IMG/VR virus record: IMGVR_UViG_3300045996_001508
Coordinates: 1 to 41,021 of that record
Source of the DNA: a virus
DNA length: 41,021 nucleotides
Reading direction: 5' to 3' (one strand)
The notes beneath the pieces are model-generated. The model ran no database searches. It had not been told where the DNA came from and was given only the letters and a program-made list of their open reading frames with translations. Within the stretch, counting starts at the first letter, position 1; the number at the start of each line of letters is the position of its first letter. Below are positions 1-6,801 of this stretch, in pieces. The position numbers and the translations under genes were made by a program.

Positions 1-74
1 AAAAGGTCGTTGACAGCATTCTCGAACGCCCCTACAAAACGGTCATCGCCTCCCCGAACACAGGGATCTCCGAG

Positions 75-1583
75 ATGACCTTCCTCCCCTCCCCGCAACA
101 GGCTGCAGTCTTCGAGTGGGTTGCCAATGGCCAGGGCAACGGCATGATCGTTGCGGTCGCCGGCAGCGGCAAGACGACCACCCTGACCCAGGCCCTCAAG
201 TTCACCCGCGGCAGCGTGATCTTCGCCGCCTTCAACAAGGCCGCCGCCGAGGACATCACCTCGAAGGTCACCAAGCTCGACAAGACCCTCCTTCGGCGGG
301 TCGCCTGCTCGACCATGCACAGCCTCGGATACGGCGCCCTGGCGCAGGCTATCGGCAAGTTCCAAATGAACGAGAAGTTTCGACGTGACCAGCTGACCTC
401 GCTGGCGATGAAGGCATTTCGCGGCCAGGGCCTCCCATACCAGCGCCTGCCGGCCAAGGCCTTCAGCCTCTTCGACCTCGCCCGTGGTCAGGCCATTGAC
501 CCCCGCCAGCCTCACCTGCCTGCGCTGCAGGAGATTATCGACCACCACGACATCAACCAGCCGACGCGCGAGGAGCGTGAGGGCGGCGAGCGCCCGGTCA
601 ACGACACCGACCTCTGCATCATGGCGAGCTTCCTCCTCCAGGCGGCCCTGGAGCCCGCGACCGTGATCGACTTCACGGACATGATCTACCTCCCGGTGGT
701 CATGGGCTACCAGCCGAAGCAGGCCGATTGGGTGTTCCTGGATGAGTGCCAAGATACGAACCCCGCCCGCCGGATGCTGGCGCGGATGGCCCTGCGGAAG
801 GGCGGCCGGTTCGTCGCCGTGGGTGACCCTTATCAGGCGATCTACGGGTTCACGGGCGCCAGTAGCGACAGCATGCAGCTGATCGCTCGGGACTTCCAGA
901 CCACGGAGATGAAGCTCACCACCACCTACCGGTGCCCAAAGGCGGTCGTCCGGCACGCCCAGCAGTGGGTCAGCCACATCGAGGCCCACGAGAGTGCCCC
1001 GGAGGGTGTGGTCGAGCGCATCGAGGCCGCGGCCATGGATCCGCAGATCGGAGACGCCATCCTCTGCCGGAAGACGGCGCCGGTCGTGAAGATGGCTTTC
1101 CAGCTAATCCGCCAGGGCAAGCCGGCCCACGTCGAGGGTCGCGAGATCGGCCGTGGCCTCCTGGCGCTGACCGAGAAGTGGCGGATCGCCGACATCGGAA
1201 AGTTCTTCGTCAAGCTGCGGGACTGGGCCGAGGTCGAGCGCGCCTCCCTGATCTCCAAGGGCCGGGACATGGCCGCCGACGCCCTCGACGACCGGGTCGC
1301 GACCTTGGAGGTCATCGCCGAGAACTGCGGCTCGCTGCAAAGCCTGCGCGAGCGGATCGAGGCGATCTTCGAGAACACCGAGCCCGGCCAGAGCCGGTCG
1401 AGGATCACCCTGGCGACCATCCACCGGGCCAAGGGCCGCGAGTGGGACACGGTCTACTGGCTGGGCCACGACGAGTACTCGCCGAGCCCAATGGCCAAGA
1501 AGGACTGGGAGCTACAGCAGGAGGACAACCTCTGCTACGTCGCGGCCACCAGGGCCAAGAACAAGTTGGTCCTGGTAAACTGA
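75..1583 (+). CDS. UvrD/Rep-type superfamily 1 DNA helicase
   Basis: ATP-dependent 3'-5' DNA helicase of the UvrD/PcrA/Rep family, most likely used in phage replication or recombination. Visible motifs: Q-like motif near residue 8 (SPQQAAVF), Walker A AGSGKTT at residues 29-35, motif II VFLDECQDTNPAR, motif III GDPYQAIYGFTGA, motif IV TTYRCP, motif V TLATIHRAKGREWDTV and motif VI YVAATRAKNKL at the C-terminus. At 502 residues it is shorter than bacterial UvrD (about 720), so the 1B/2B insertions are reduced, as is common in phage versions. The ATG at 75 has a modest AGGGA upstream. The frame is also open from position 3 to 74, so the true start could lie left of the window. The family call is firm; the precise phage role is inferred. 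Confidence 0.93.
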   Translation: MTFLPSPQQAAVFEWVANGQGNGMIVAVAGSGKTTTLTQALKFTRGSVIFAAFNKAAAEDITSKVTKLDKTLLRRVACSTMHSLGYGALAQAIGKFQMNEKFRRDQLTSLAMKAFRGQGLPYQRLPAKAFSLFDLARGQAIDPRQPHLPALQEIIDHHDINQPTREEREGGERPVNDTDLCIMASFLLQAALEPATVIDFTDMIYLPVVMGYQPKQADWVFLDECQDTNPARRMLARMALRKGGRFVAVGDPYQAIYGFTGASSDSMQLIARDFQTTEMKLTTTYRCPKAVVRHAQQWVSHIEAHESAPEGVVERIEAAAMDPQIGDAILCRKTAPVVKMAFQLIRQGKPAHVEGREIGRGLLALTEKWRIADIGKFFVKLRDWAEVERASLISKGRDMAADALDDRVATLEVIAENCGSLQSLRERIEAIFENTEPGQSRSRITLATIHRAKGREWDTVYWLGHDEYSPSPMAKKDWELQQEDNLCYVAATRAKNKLVLVN

Positions 1584-1630
1584 ACGAAGCGGGCCGGGAG
1601 CAATCCCGGCCCAAGCTCAAAGGGATGACC

Positions 1631-1924
1631 GTGAAGATACAGAAGCGAGCTCTCATCAGCGTTACGCAGAAGGACATCGACCGGGGAAAAATCAACGACT
1701 GTTGTCGCTGTCCAGTAGCCCTGGCCTGCTCTCGAACCTTCAGCAGAGAGTATTTCGTCACTGGACTAGATGCCCAGCCAATGAGAGTTCCTGGAGGATG
1801 GGCACCCCGTCGCCTGCCCAGAAGCGCTCGCCGGTTCATCAGAGCGTACGATCAGCAGAAGAAGGCCGTCCCCTTCCGCTTCTACCTGGAAAACCCTAAG
1901 GTCGATTACAGCCCCTTCGTCTAG
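1631..1924 (+). CDS. Small phage protein with CxxCP motif (hypothetical)
   Basis: A 97-residue protein of a small family common in phages and actinobacterial or proteobacterial mobile DNA. The family has an N-terminal 'VTQKDIDRG' segment, a Cys pair CCRCPVALA and a C-terminal 'ARRFIRAYDQQKKAVPFRFYLE' type segment; function is unknown. An ATG at 1625 lies directly against AAAGGG, whereas the in-frame GTG at 1631 sits six bases after it, so GTG is preferred (ATG would give 99 residues). It follows the helicase by about 47 bases and is probably co-transcribed. Odd feature: the last codons and the TAG stop lie inside the 5' acceptor and D-arm region of the tRNA-Glu gene, so the protein ends in a short tail (KVDYSPFV) encoded partly by tRNA sequence. 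Confidence 0.75.
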   Translation: MKIQKRALISVTQKDIDRGKINDCCRCPVALACSRTFSREYFVTGLDAQPMRVPGGWAPRRLPRSARRFIRAYDQQKKAVPFRFYLENPKVDYSPFV

Positions 1925-1985
1925 CGGTCAGGACACCGGTTTTTCAAACCGGGTAGCGCGGGTTCGAATCCCGCAGGGGCTACCA
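1910..1985 (+). tRNA. tRNA-Glu (UUC)
   Basis: Full cloverleaf: acceptor AGCCCCT pairs with AGGGGCT, D-arm GTC/GAC, anticodon stem CCGGT/ACCGG with loop TTTTCAA (anticodon TTC), T-arm GCGGG-TTCGAAT-CCCGC, discriminator A and an encoded CCA at 1983-1985. Its first 15 bases overlap the end of the upstream small gene. Confidence 0.95.
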
Positions 1986-2038
1986 CCACCAACAAGGGAA
2001 TGAGTGAAAGGTGGGGCGCACGCGGCCCCTGCCGTCCT

Positions 2039-2137
2039 TTATCCGCCCAAGAAGCCTGAGCAGAACGCCAGCGAGAAGGCGAGCAAGACGCAAATGCCGC
2101 CGATGATCAGGCGCTTCTTGCGGTGGTTAGGCGACAA
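2039..2137 (-). CDS. Single-TM small membrane protein (holin or lysis accessory candidate)
   Basis: A 32-residue protein with a basic N-terminus (SPNHRKKR) followed by a hydrophobic segment of about 20 residues (LIIGGICVLLAFSLAFCSGF). The start is inferred to be TTG at 2137, because GAGGAG lies seven bases upstream and the TTG overlaps the end of the endolysin gene (TTGTCGCCTAA), a normal coupled arrangement. An upstream in-frame ATG exists but would overlap the endolysin by over 100 bases and add an Arg/Pro-rich shadow sequence. Position straight after an endolysin suggests a holin-like or lysis-accessory role, but the family is not recognised. Confidence 0.5.
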   Translation of the reverse strand: MSPNHRKKRLIIGGICVLLAFSLAFCSGFLGG

Positions 2138-2648
2138 GCGCGCTCTCCTCGCCGAGTACGGTCCCCATGGCCAGGGCGTAGTTTTCCGGCCAGTCCTGGG
2201 GGCGGGGCTTACCCGGGTTCCAGTTGCGCATGTAGCAAGCCCAGGCCGACTTCTCATCGCCTATGGAAGGCAGGCGCTTCAGATCGGACCACAGAAGTGC
2301 CGCGCCCATCGCGCAGCCTAGAATGTCGTTGTGAGCCATGGCGTCATGCACGCCATGCGGCGTGGGGTTGTAGCCCAGCTCCTGAACCCTGTAGGGCAGC
2401 CACAGGCAGCGCTCGTGGGCCAGGACCAGCCCCACGGTGCCCCGCTCAAACTGCCACCAGGACCGCCCCAGGTGCGGCAGCACCTTGCCGTTCTCGTCGA
2501 TCTGCAGGCGGTCACGGAGGCCGCTCTCCTGCATGGCGATGGCGATCAAGAGGAGCCGGCGCCCTGGAGTGTTGAAGACGGGTCCGAGCCACTCCAGGGT
2601 CGGCCTCACGATCAGCTTGTCGAGCAGCGCAGGGGTCACTTCTTCCAT
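2127..2648 (-). CDS. Lysozyme-like endolysin (transglycosylase fold)
   Basis: A 173-residue protein that resembles phage lysozyme/lytic-transglycosylase-fold proteins. It has AIAMQESGL with a candidate catalytic Glu near residue 43, then GRSWWQFERG, typical of the 'GxxQF' segment after the catalytic helix, and a final NYALAMG. No signal peptide or membrane segment is seen, so release to the wall would need a holin or other membrane lesion. It overlaps the phospholipase-like gene by 13 bases. A GTG at 2639 forming GTGA with the upstream stop is an alternative start that would drop three residues. It lies in a caspase, PLA2-like, endolysin, small-TM string. Peptidoglycan cleavage is inferred from family resemblance. 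Confidence 0.7.
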   Translation of the reverse strand: MEEVTPALLDKLIVRPTLEWLGPVFNTPGRRLLLIAIAMQESGLRDRLQIDENGKVLPHLGRSWWQFERGTVGLVLAHERCLWLPYRVQELGYNPTPHGVHDAMAHNDILGCAMGAALLWSDLKRLPSIGDEKSAWACYMRNWNPGKPRPQDWPENYALAMGTVLGEESALVA

Positions 2649-3034
2649 CCCGAGATTGCTGGGCGGCCGAACTTGCGAACAAAGAACCAGTAGATCGCGG
2701 CCGTCCCGGTCCAGAACCAGCCGAAGCGATCCTCCTCCTCACCGATGGAGATCATGCAGGCGCGCACGTCATCATCAGCCTTCTTCCTCTCCCCCTCGGT
2801 CTCGGAGAACCAATAGTCGAGGTCGTGCATTGCACAGCATGGCTTGGCGATATCGAGCCCGAAGGTGCAGCCATCAGATCGCCTGATCGGGTATGGCGGC
2901 AGATGCGGCTTCAACAGATGGCGTCGGTCGGCCTCGGCCTGGAACCACCTGAGGAACGCGGCCTTGTAAGCTTCATCCGACAGACGGTCACGGCTCCGGG
3001 GGAGCGAGGCCTTGAAGTCGCGATAGGCGTTCAT
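2636..3034 (-). CDS. Phospholipase A2-like protein with C-terminal membrane segment
   Basis: A 132-residue protein. Residues 54-75 read DGCTFG...KPCCAMHDLDYW, matching the PLA2 catalytic signature CCxxHDxxY (His70-Asp71, Tyr74). This is followed by an Asp-rich helix with a Cys (ADDDVRAC, Cys93) like the family's second conserved helix. A hydrophobic aromatic stretch at about 104-119 (FGWFWTGTAAIYWFFV) could anchor it in the membrane. The start is the ATG at 3034, overlapping the caspase TGA as ATGA; the longer open frame to 3148 is shadow. PLA2 enzymes hydrolyse the sn-2 acyl chain of glycerophospholipids; activity here is inferred from the motif. Neighbouring endolysin suggests a part in envelope breakdown. 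Confidence 0.65.
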   Translation of the reverse strand: MNAYRDFKASLPRSRDRLSDEAYKAAFLRWFQAEADRRHLLKPHLPPYPIRRSDGCTFGLDIAKPCCAMHDLDYWFSETEGERKKADDDVRACMISIGEEEDRFGWFWTGTAAIYWFFVRKFGRPAISGWKK

Positions 3035-3771
3035 GCTTTGAACGGCACCTCGTTGATAAAGCCGTAGCTCAGCTTGCCCGAGAAGTAGAGGCCCGGCCGC
3101 TGATCCCAAGGCATACGGCGGCGAACCTCGGCCTCCAGGGTGCGCCATCCGGCCTTCGGCGGCAGGCTCTCCAGCTGGCTCAGCATGGTGACGGTGAACC
3201 GGCCGCCCTCGGCCAGGTCGCCGCTGAGCTGATCGTCGGTGCAGCCGCTGAAGAGGATGCAGGACGCCTTGACGATGTCGATCTCGGGCTCGCGCATCGG
3301 GGCTACCGTCTGCGGCTTCCGGCTCCCGCGAGGCGCCCTAGGCGCCCTGGTGACCGTTCCCGAGTGGCAGCTGTCCGAGACCACAATTACCTTGACGCCG
3401 GCCTTGAACTTAGACATGAGCGTCTGGACCTTATCGTCGATCATCTCGCCGTCGAAGAGGCACCATGTCTCGTCTCGCTTGTCGTCCTCATCTCCTGACG
3501 TGTCGGGCACCTGCCCGCCATGTCCTGAGTATGAGAGCAGGAAGCGGTCGCCTCTCACGAGCTGACGGGCGATCTCATCGATATAGCTGACCAGGGCCTC
3601 ATTGGTCGCCTGTTCATCGGTCAGTACCTCGCGCACGGTCCAGCCACGCGCTGACGCCATCTTCGACATCGCCATCGCGTCTGGAATGCAACCCTCAAGC
3701 TCGCCATCCCAGCCGTTGTATGCGGCTCTGGAGACGTGATTCAGGCCGAGGTGAAGAGAGATCGAGGTCAT
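3031..3771 (-). CDS. Caspase-fold (C14) cysteine protease
   Basis: A 246-residue peptidase of the caspase/metacaspase clan. The His motif is FLLSYSGHGGQ (His84) and the Cys motif is VIVVSDSCHSGT (Cys135), each after a hydrophobic beta strand as in p20 domains. The N-terminus GLNHV...LEGCIPDA is also family-typical (strand 1, then the 'GCxxDA' helix). There is an acidic loop DTSGDEDDKRDE between His and Cys. No signal peptide or extra domain is seen, so it is probably cytoplasmic. It is the first gene of a coupled string leading to PLA2-like protein and endolysin, upstream of which are tRNAs on the other strand. Substrate is unknown; roles in lysis timing, virion processing or interference with host defence are all possible. 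Confidence 0.88.
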   Translation of the reverse strand: MTSISLHLGLNHVSRAAYNGWDGELEGCIPDAMAMSKMASARGWTVREVLTDEQATNEALVSYIDEIARQLVRGDRFLLSYSGHGGQVPDTSGDEDDKRDETWCLFDGEMIDDKVQTLMSKFKAGVKVIVVSDSCHSGTVTRAPRAPRGSRKPQTVAPMREPEIDIVKASCILFSGCTDDQLSGDLAEGGRFTVTMLSQLESLPPKAGWRTLEAEVRRRMPWDQRPGLYFSGKLSYGFINEVPFKA

Positions 3772-3811
3772 TGACGAGGCCTTTCTAGTCGTGTAACTCT
3801 AAGTGTTCTAC

Positions 3812-3900
3812 GGAAGAGTGGCAGAGTGGCAATGCGTCGGCTTGCTAAGCCGTAGCCGGGGTTCGTCTCCGCGAGAGTTCGATCCTCTCCTCTTCCGCCA
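3812..3900 (+). tRNA. tRNA-Ser (GCU)
   Basis: Type II tRNA. Acceptor GGAAGAG/CTCTTCC, D-arm GCA/TGC, anticodon loop TTGCTAA (GCT), long variable arm CGGGG-TTCGT-CTCCG, T-arm GAGAG-TTCGATC-CTCTC, discriminator G at 3897 and encoded CCA at 3898-3900. The first anticodon-stem pair is a T-T mismatch. Confidence 0.95.
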
Positions 3901-3901
3901 C

Positions 3902-3990
3902 GGGCGGTCTAACATTGGTGTGTGTAGCTGTCTCGAAAACAGTAGGGGGTGAACAGCTCCTTGGGGGTTCGAATCCCTCACCGTCCGCCA
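3902..3990 (+). tRNA. tRNA-Ser (CGA)
   Basis: Type II tRNA one base after the previous tRNA. Acceptor GGGCGGT/ACCGTCC with one G-U pair, anticodon stem GCTGT/ACAGT with loop CTCGAAA (CGA), long variable arm, T-arm GGGGG-TTCGAAT-CCCTC, discriminator G at 3987, encoded CCA at 3988-3990. The D-stem is short (ACA/TGT). Confidence 0.92.
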
Positions 3991-3999
3991 ACCTTTTAT

Positions 4000-4074
4000 G
4001 GTGACGTTAGTGTAGTAGCCGCACATCAGGCTGTGAACCTGATAGAATGGGGGCAGAACCCGTACGTCACCCCA
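4000..4074 (+). tRNA. tRNA-His (GUG), with degenerate T-loop
   Basis: Acceptor GTGACGT (4001-4007) pairs with ACGTCAC (4064-4070); G-1 at 4000 faces C73 at 4071, the tRNA-His identity pair; CCA at 4072-4074. Anticodon stem TCAGG/CCTGA with loop CTGTGAA gives GTG. Odd: the T-loop reads GGCAGAA instead of TTCRANN between ATGGG and CCCGT, and the D-loop TAGTAGCCG lacks the usual GG, so the standard elbow contacts cannot form as drawn. Confidence 0.82.
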
Positions 4075-4075
4075 T

Positions 4076-4158
4076 GCGTAGGCAGCCCATTGGCGAGGGC
4101 AGCAGACTGTAAATCTGTGGCTTCGGCTGTGGTAGTTCGACTCTGCCCCTACGCACCA
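4076..4158 (+). tRNA. tRNA-Tyr (GUA)
   Basis: Acceptor GCGTAGG/CCTACGC, D-arm GCCC/GGGC, anticodon loop CTGTAAA (GTA), variable arm GGC-TTCG-GCT, T-arm GGTAG-TTCGACT-CTGCC, discriminator A at 4155 and CCA at 4156-4158. It starts one base after the CCA of tRNA-His; its 3' end overlaps the stop of the opposing 68-residue gene. Confidence 0.95.
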
Positions 4159-4355
4159 TTTCCACCACTGGCATAGTTATAGACCCGGCAATCGGTGGCA
4201 ATCACCTTGGCCCTAGGTTCATTCTTCTCGACCCACTGACGAGCCAGAATGTTCTGCGAGATGGCACAGACAGCAACCGGGCCGTTGTGCTTCTCGTTGA
4301 TCACCTGCAAGCCGCCGTCGACCATGATGACCAGGAAGAAGATAAATCCCGTCAT
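4149..4355 (-). CDS. Small exported or membrane protein, hypothetical
   Basis: A 68-residue protein with a hydrophobic N-terminus (MTGFIFFLVIMVDGG) that could be a signal anchor, then a soluble tail with two Cys (AVCAIS, TDCRVYNY). Its ATG overlaps the TGA of the DUF3309-like gene as ATGA, so the two are translated together. Its stop overlaps the 3' end of tRNA-Tyr on the other strand. The family is not recognised. It sits between the spike module and the tRNA cluster; role unknown. Confidence 0.6.
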   Translation of the reverse strand: MTGFIFFLVIMVDGGLQVINEKHNGPVAVCAISQNILARQWVEKNEPRAKVIATDCRVYNYASGGNGA

Positions 4356-4510
4356 ATCTTCCCCATGAGCACCAGGATCAGGATAATGATCAGAAGCAGA
4401 CCTAGGCCGCCGACCGGGCCATAGCCCCAGCTCCTCGAATGCCCCCAGGTCGGCAGAGCGCCGATCAGGAACAGGATGAGGAAGATCAGGAGAATTGTTC
4501 CGAGCGACAT
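4352..4510 (-). CDS. DUF3309-like small membrane protein
   Basis: A 52-residue protein with two hydrophobic segments: an N-terminal one (LGTILLIFLILFLIGALP) and a C-terminal one (GLGLLLIIILILVLMGKI). They are separated by the conserved-looking turn TWGHSRSWGYGPVGG, the hallmark of DUF3309 peptides found in many Rhizobiales and other proteobacteria. GGAG stands upstream of the ATG at 4510. Function of the family is unknown. In this phage it lies downstream of the tail spikes and upstream of the tRNAs and caspase gene, so a membrane or lysis-associated job is possible but not shown. It may have been picked up from the host. Confidence 0.8.
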   Translation of the reverse strand: MSLGTILLIFLILFLIGALPTWGHSRSWGYGPVGGLGLLLIIILILVLMGKI

Positions 4511-4563
4511 CTCAATCTCCGCAAGAGAAAAGGGGCGCCACCCTTAGACAGCACCCTATCTCC

Positions 4564-6720
4564 CTACACGCGATAACCGCCCAACTGCAACAGCTCCTTG
4601 AAGTCCTTCAAAGCGCGGCGGTCGGTGCCCTCGTTCTTCCCCTCGCGCGCAATCTTGGCATCCGGATGGATGATGCAGCGCCTGGCCGGCTGGTTGTCGT
4701 GGTCGGTGCTGGCATCACCCAGGATCACTGGACCATTGCCAGGGCCGACATAGACCAGCTCAGCGCACGGATAGCCGCCGTCACCCGGCTTCCAAAACTT
4801 GCTCCAGTCCTTCCAGCGCGAAGGATAGGTGCCAGAGCGCAGCGCAACCTCGGCTCCCTCGTTATCCTCGATCCAATGGCAGTAACCACGGACGGAGATG
4901 CGGGTGAACCCCTTGTTGCGGATGCAGATCAGACGCGAGCCATGACGCTCTCGCACGCTCTCGGGAATCTTGCAGTCGTCCTCCTGAATGCAGTCGGCGA
5001 TAACCGCATCGAAACCCTTGAACTCGAAGATGTTTGTGGCCGTGCAGTTGCGAACACGTAGACGCTGGCAGACGAACTTGTTGTCCTCGTCTTCCTTGCC
5101 CTTGCCGTTGTTCAGATAGATCAGATGCAGGCCGTGCTCGCCCGTGCCCTTGATGCTCTCCATCAGACATCCCAGGAGGCGGTTACCTACTCCAGGGGTG
5201 CCAGTCAGGGCTGGCAGCTTGCAGTTCAGGAAGTCGGTGTTGACATAGCTGCTCATGCTCATGCTGCCACGACCGCTGAAGTCCTGATCCTTGATCAGCT
5301 TCCGGCCGTTGGCGCCAGGAGGGCCGCCGATCCACTCGCCCTCGTCAGGCTCGTTAGGCTCATCGGGCTCCAGAGACCAGTAGGCGTCAGGACCGATGCT
5401 GTGGTCACCAGGGACGCCGACATCAGGGATATCGACCGAGATGTCATCCTGGACGTCTACCCCCTCCAGATCGCCCTCCAGATCGCCTTGGTGCCCTTCT
5501 ACGCGCAGGCCAGAGACCCGCACGGCCTCACCCCGGGAGGTGGTGGCGCCGACCACCAGGGCGCCCGCATTGCCCGCCGCGAGGCAGTTCTTGGCAGCTC
5601 CAGTGCCATCCTTCGCTTCGCCGCCGGCATGGTCGCCGGCAAGCACCTCGATCTTCGATCCACGATTGCCCCAGGCCTGGGTCTCCTGGCCGCCGAAGGC
5701 GATGGCACTGTCCTCATTGACATTGCGGACCAGCTTGTTGCCCTTACCGCCGCGCATGCGCAGGCGGCCCGAGTGCCGGATCACGTTAGCGCCTACGACG
5801 TTCCCGCTCGACTGCTGGGCGATGATGTCGCCGCCCGCACCCTCGCAATTCTCGATCAGGTTCTGCTCGACCACGCAGCCGGCGACGTTGTTCTGTCCGG
5901 CCCAGTTCAGGCCGATGGCGATCACGTCCGATCCCTGAGCCCTGCCAGACTTCATCCGGCGGATGACGTTCCGGCGATACCAGCCCTCGTTGCCGTTCGG
6001 CTTCTGAGCCCAGGTTCCAACCTGGATCGCGGCACCGACGCAATCTTCGATCAAGTTGTCCTCGATCAAGTTCCGCTTGCCGCTGTCCACGATGCAGGCG
6101 GCAGCATCGTCTCTCGTGCGCTTCCTGATCCAGTTGCCGGCGACGCGGCACTTGTTCCCCTGGAGGCTGACCTTGATCGCGGTATCGCCTTCGAAGATCA
6201 GGCCCTCGATCGCGCAGTTGTCGGCCATGACATCGATCTTGCCGTCCATGACCGGCAGGCGGTGGGGATCGGCGTGCGTGATCTTTACGCCGGCCTTGGC
6301 CAGGATGTAGTTACCCCGATAAACGCCAGTCTTCAGCATCACCACATCGCCGGGCTCCGCAGAAGCGAGAGCGGCCTTAATCGAGCCTGTATCCACCGCC
6401 TTGCCGGCTCGCACCTTCGTCCGAAGCTGGTAGTCAGTAGCCTTGCGCCCGGTCAGCTCGATCAGGCTGCCGGCGGGCGGCACGGGAATGTCCGGCTCAT
6501 CAGGCTCATCGGGGTCCTCGCCGAGGATCTGCTGGACTACCTTCTCCATCAGGGCTCGGCTGGCCACCATGTTCGAGGCCAGGGCTCTAAGATCGGCCTT
6601 GCCGTCCTTCACATTGGCGATCGACTGCTTCGCGACGATGCGCTTGTCGACGTCGTCGACCAGACCCTGCGCTGCGGCTAGCTTCTTTACCGCATCCTGC
6701 GCTGCCCTCAGATCAATCAT
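4564..6720 (-). CDS. Beta-helix tail spike, PL6/chondroitinase-B-like
   Basis: A 718-residue tail spike. Residues 1-70 form a helical N-terminus. A DEPDEPDIPVPP linker follows, then a right-handed parallel beta-helix (about 85-400) with repeated 'N..I.....N.I..C' rungs. Its opening (IKAALASAEPGDVVMLKTGV, then VMDGKID) resembles PL6 polysaccharide lyases such as chondroitinase B. Acidic repeats (QGDLEGDLEG, LEPDEPNEPDEGE) bridge to a second beta-rich domain (about 480-718). Probably binds or cleaves capsule, exopolysaccharide or O-antigen; enzymatic action is inferred. No close coupling to its neighbours: gaps of 81 and 53 bases. A 518-codon open frame runs antisense and I treat it as a shadow. 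Confidence 0.8.
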   Translation of the reverse strand: MIDLRAAQDAVKKLAAAQGLVDDVDKRIVAKQSIANVKDGKADLRALASNMVASRALMEKVVQQILGEDPDEPDEPDIPVPPAGSLIELTGRKATDYQLRTKVRAGKAVDTGSIKAALASAEPGDVVMLKTGVYRGNYILAKAGVKITHADPHRLPVMDGKIDVMADNCAIEGLIFEGDTAIKVSLQGNKCRVAGNWIRKRTRDDAAACIVDSGKRNLIEDNLIEDCVGAAIQVGTWAQKPNGNEGWYRRNVIRRMKSGRAQGSDVIAIGLNWAGQNNVAGCVVEQNLIENCEGAGGDIIAQQSSGNVVGANVIRHSGRLRMRGGKGNKLVRNVNEDSAIAFGGQETQAWGNRGSKIEVLAGDHAGGEAKDGTGAAKNCLAAGNAGALVVGATTSRGEAVRVSGLRVEGHQGDLEGDLEGVDVQDDISVDIPDVGVPGDHSIGPDAYWSLEPDEPNEPDEGEWIGGPPGANGRKLIKDQDFSGRGSMSMSSYVNTDFLNCKLPALTGTPGVGNRLLGCLMESIKGTGEHGLHLIYLNNGKGKEDEDNKFVCQRLRVRNCTATNIFEFKGFDAVIADCIQEDDCKIPESVRERHGSRLICIRNKGFTRISVRGYCHWIEDNEGAEVALRSGTYPSRWKDWSKFWKPGDGGYPCAELVYVGPGNGPVILGDASTDHDNQPARRCIIHPDAKIAREGKNEGTDRRALKDFKELLQLGGYRV

Positions 6721-6801
6721 AAGTGTTTCCCGTTCTTCTCTGGGTCGTGAGATGGCTTAGACCATCCCAGATTGGTCGATCTATCCTACGGTCAAGAACG
6801 G

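Noticed and set aside
926-1839. Minus-strand frames (174, 121 and 144 codons) opposite the helicase
   Set aside because: Arg/Ser/Pro-rich shadow frames with no ribosome sites; the helicase motifs on the plus strand account for the sequence.
1986-2038. GGGGC-CGCGTGC-GCCCC hairpin after the small TM gene (minus strand) as terminator
   Set aside because: Only five pairs and no T-run; possible but too weak to list.
5125-6681. 518-codon open frame on the plus strand, antisense to the 718-residue spike
   Set aside because: It mirrors the codon pattern of the spike (third-position GC), is full of Asp/His/Leu/Val repeats typical of antisense frames, and has no SD or recognisable domain.
6721-6801. 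TTGACC with a 17-base spacer on the minus strand before the 718-residue spike as promoter
   Set aside because: The -10 position (ATCTGG) is not a convincing match and read-through from upstream late genes is sufficient.
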